From: an uncultured Christensenella sp.
Lineage (GTDB): Bacteria; Bacillota; Clostridia; Christensenellales; UBA3700
DNA length: 64,000 bases
Direction of reading: 5' to 3'
NCBI GenBank assembly: GCA_910577845.1
Contig: CAJTNA010000004.1
Span: 1 to 64,000 of the forward strand
The position numbers and the translations under genes are program-made. Positions 63,375-64,000 of this stretch are shown here, piece after piece. Each line of letters opens with the position of its first letter. The first letter of the stretch is position 1. Under the pieces are notes generated by a model. The model did no database searches. It had not been told where the DNA came from and saw only the letters and a list, made by a program, of their open reading frames with translations.

Positions 63375-64000
63375 ATGATAAAAAATGTAGTTTTTGATAT
63401 GGATGGAACAATTTTAAATACAATTGACGATTTGTATAATAGTGTTAATTATGCACTTTCACAATGCGGATATAAAAGTCGAACAATGAGTGAAGTTTTA
63501 TCTTTTGTTGGCAATGGTGTAAAATTGTTGATTGAAAGAGCCTTGCCGTCTGGTTTTTCAAAAGAGGAATTTGATAAATGCTTTATAGTGTTTATGGAAT
63601 ATTATAATGTACATAAAAATGATAGTACTGCACCATATGAGGGCATACTTGAACTTATGGCGGAACTTAAAAAGAAAGGTATATCAATGAGTGTGGTTTC
63701 AAATAAGTTTGATGCTGGTGTTAAAGAGCTTGCGAATAAGTTGTTTAATGGTTATTTACCAGTCGCAATTGGTGAGAGTGCAACTATCAAACCTAAGCCA
63801 AATCCAAGTGGAGTATGGTACGCATTGGAACTTATGGGTGCAAAACGTGAGGAAAGTGTGTATATTGGCGATTCCGAAGTTGACTTTCAAACAGCACAAA
63901 ATAGTGGACTGACTTTTATTGGTGTTTCTTGGGGCTTTAGACCTCGCAGTTTGCACGAAAGTTTAGGGGTGCAATATATTGCAGATAAGCCATTGGAAAT
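63375..64000 (+). CDS. HAD-superfamily phosphatase (phosphoglycolate phosphatase-like), cut by the window end
   Basis: A partial gene running off the right edge, about 208 codons visible. HAD motif I is FDMDGTILNT (residues 6-15), motif II SVVSNKF (about 105), motif III with Lys in IKPKPNPSG (about 138), and motif IV GDSEVDFQ (about 163). The cap between motifs I and II is the small helical type of Gph/PGMB-like enzymes. ATG 63375. A typical gene of this family is 210-220 codons, so only the last few are missing. Confidence 0.85.
   Translation, partial: MIKNVVFDMDGTILNTIDDLYNSVNYALSQCGYKSRTMSEVLSFVGNGVKLLIERALPSGFSKEEFDKCFIVFMEYYNVHKNDSTAPYEGILELMAELKKKGISMSVVSNKFDAGVKELANKLFNGYLPVAIGESATIKPKPNPSGVWYALELMGAKREESVYIGDSEVDFQTAQNSGLTFIGVSWGFRPRSLHESLGVQYIADKPLE

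Noticed and set aside
1..64000. CRISPR array, tRNA, rRNA, prophage or insertion sequence
   Set aside because: No regularly spaced repeats, no tRNA-like T-arm words in intergenic DNA, and no transposase, integrase or phage structural genes.

Overview
The window is a stretch of low-GC Bacillota chromosome, most likely from an uncultured, endospore-forming member of the Clostridia. Evidence for this is the sporulation regulator SpoIIID at the left edge, a CtsR-McsA-McsB-ClpC protein-arginine-phosphorylation operon, Firmicutes-type gene order (nusA-ylxR-ylxQ-infB-rbfA-nrnA-truB-ribF; ruvCAB-queA-tgt-yajC; uppS-cdsA-dxr-rseP-ispG-polC position-rimP), strong AT bias, and purine-rich ribosome binding sites (RBSs). 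Nearly all genes are on the + strand. I see no rRNA, tRNA, CRISPR array, prophage or insertion sequence.

Layout. 0.2-9.9 kb: spoIIID, a TtcA-like thiolase (- strand), a small-export-family membrane protein, a sodium:amino-acid symporter broken by one in-frame TGA, walJ, a CPBP membrane protease, rlmH, an M14 carboxypeptidase, tadA and pth. 10-17.3 kb: mfd, a large PrsA/SurA-like lipoprotein, a Nudix hydrolase and a GNAT acetyltransferase. 17.3-21 kb is the accessory island. It holds a secreted beta-helix protein with a dockerin-like C-terminus, preceded by a 31-bp inverted repeat that encloses an outward-pointing promoter, and flanked by diverged direct repeats; an XRE regulator with membrane helices follows. 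21-27.5 kb: ctsR-mcsA-mcsB-clpC, hpf and two small XRE genes. 27.7-36 kb: rpsB-tsf, pyrH, frr and a small coupled gene, then uppS-cdsA, dxr-rseP. 36-48.4 kb: ispG, a PolC-like gene reduced to its N-terminal/OB/exonuclease part, rimP, nusA through ribF, and an endonuclease IV-like gene. 48.5-57 kb: a membrane-anchored unknown, pepP (apparently leaderless), efp, ruvCAB, queA, tgt and yajC. 57-64 kb: two ankyrin-repeat genes around a TPR-like gene, a DUF4874/DUF4832 lipoprotein, an XRE regulator, and a HAD phosphatase cut by the window end.

How the genes work together. Most form the core translation and RNA-processing set (IF-2, RimP, RbfA, NusA, EF-Ts, EF-P, S2, RRF, TruB, QueA/Tgt, TadA, RlmH), isoprenoid and lipid-carrier synthesis (Dxr, IspG, UppS, CdsA), recombination and repair (RuvABC, Mfd, an AP endonuclease), and protein quality control (CtsR regulon).

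The best candidate for something undescribed is the probable invertible promoter at 17957-18136. The only good sigma-A-like promoter between the two arms points away from the secreted beta-helix gene. Inverting the segment would place it about 60 bp upstream of that gene's strong RBS, so the sequence given would be the OFF phase. Other points of interest are the PolC remnant at the normal polC locus, a recurring intergenic 17-mer (TTGAAAATCGRTAYTAA), the leaderless pepP, and the ankyrin/TPR cluster next to yajC.
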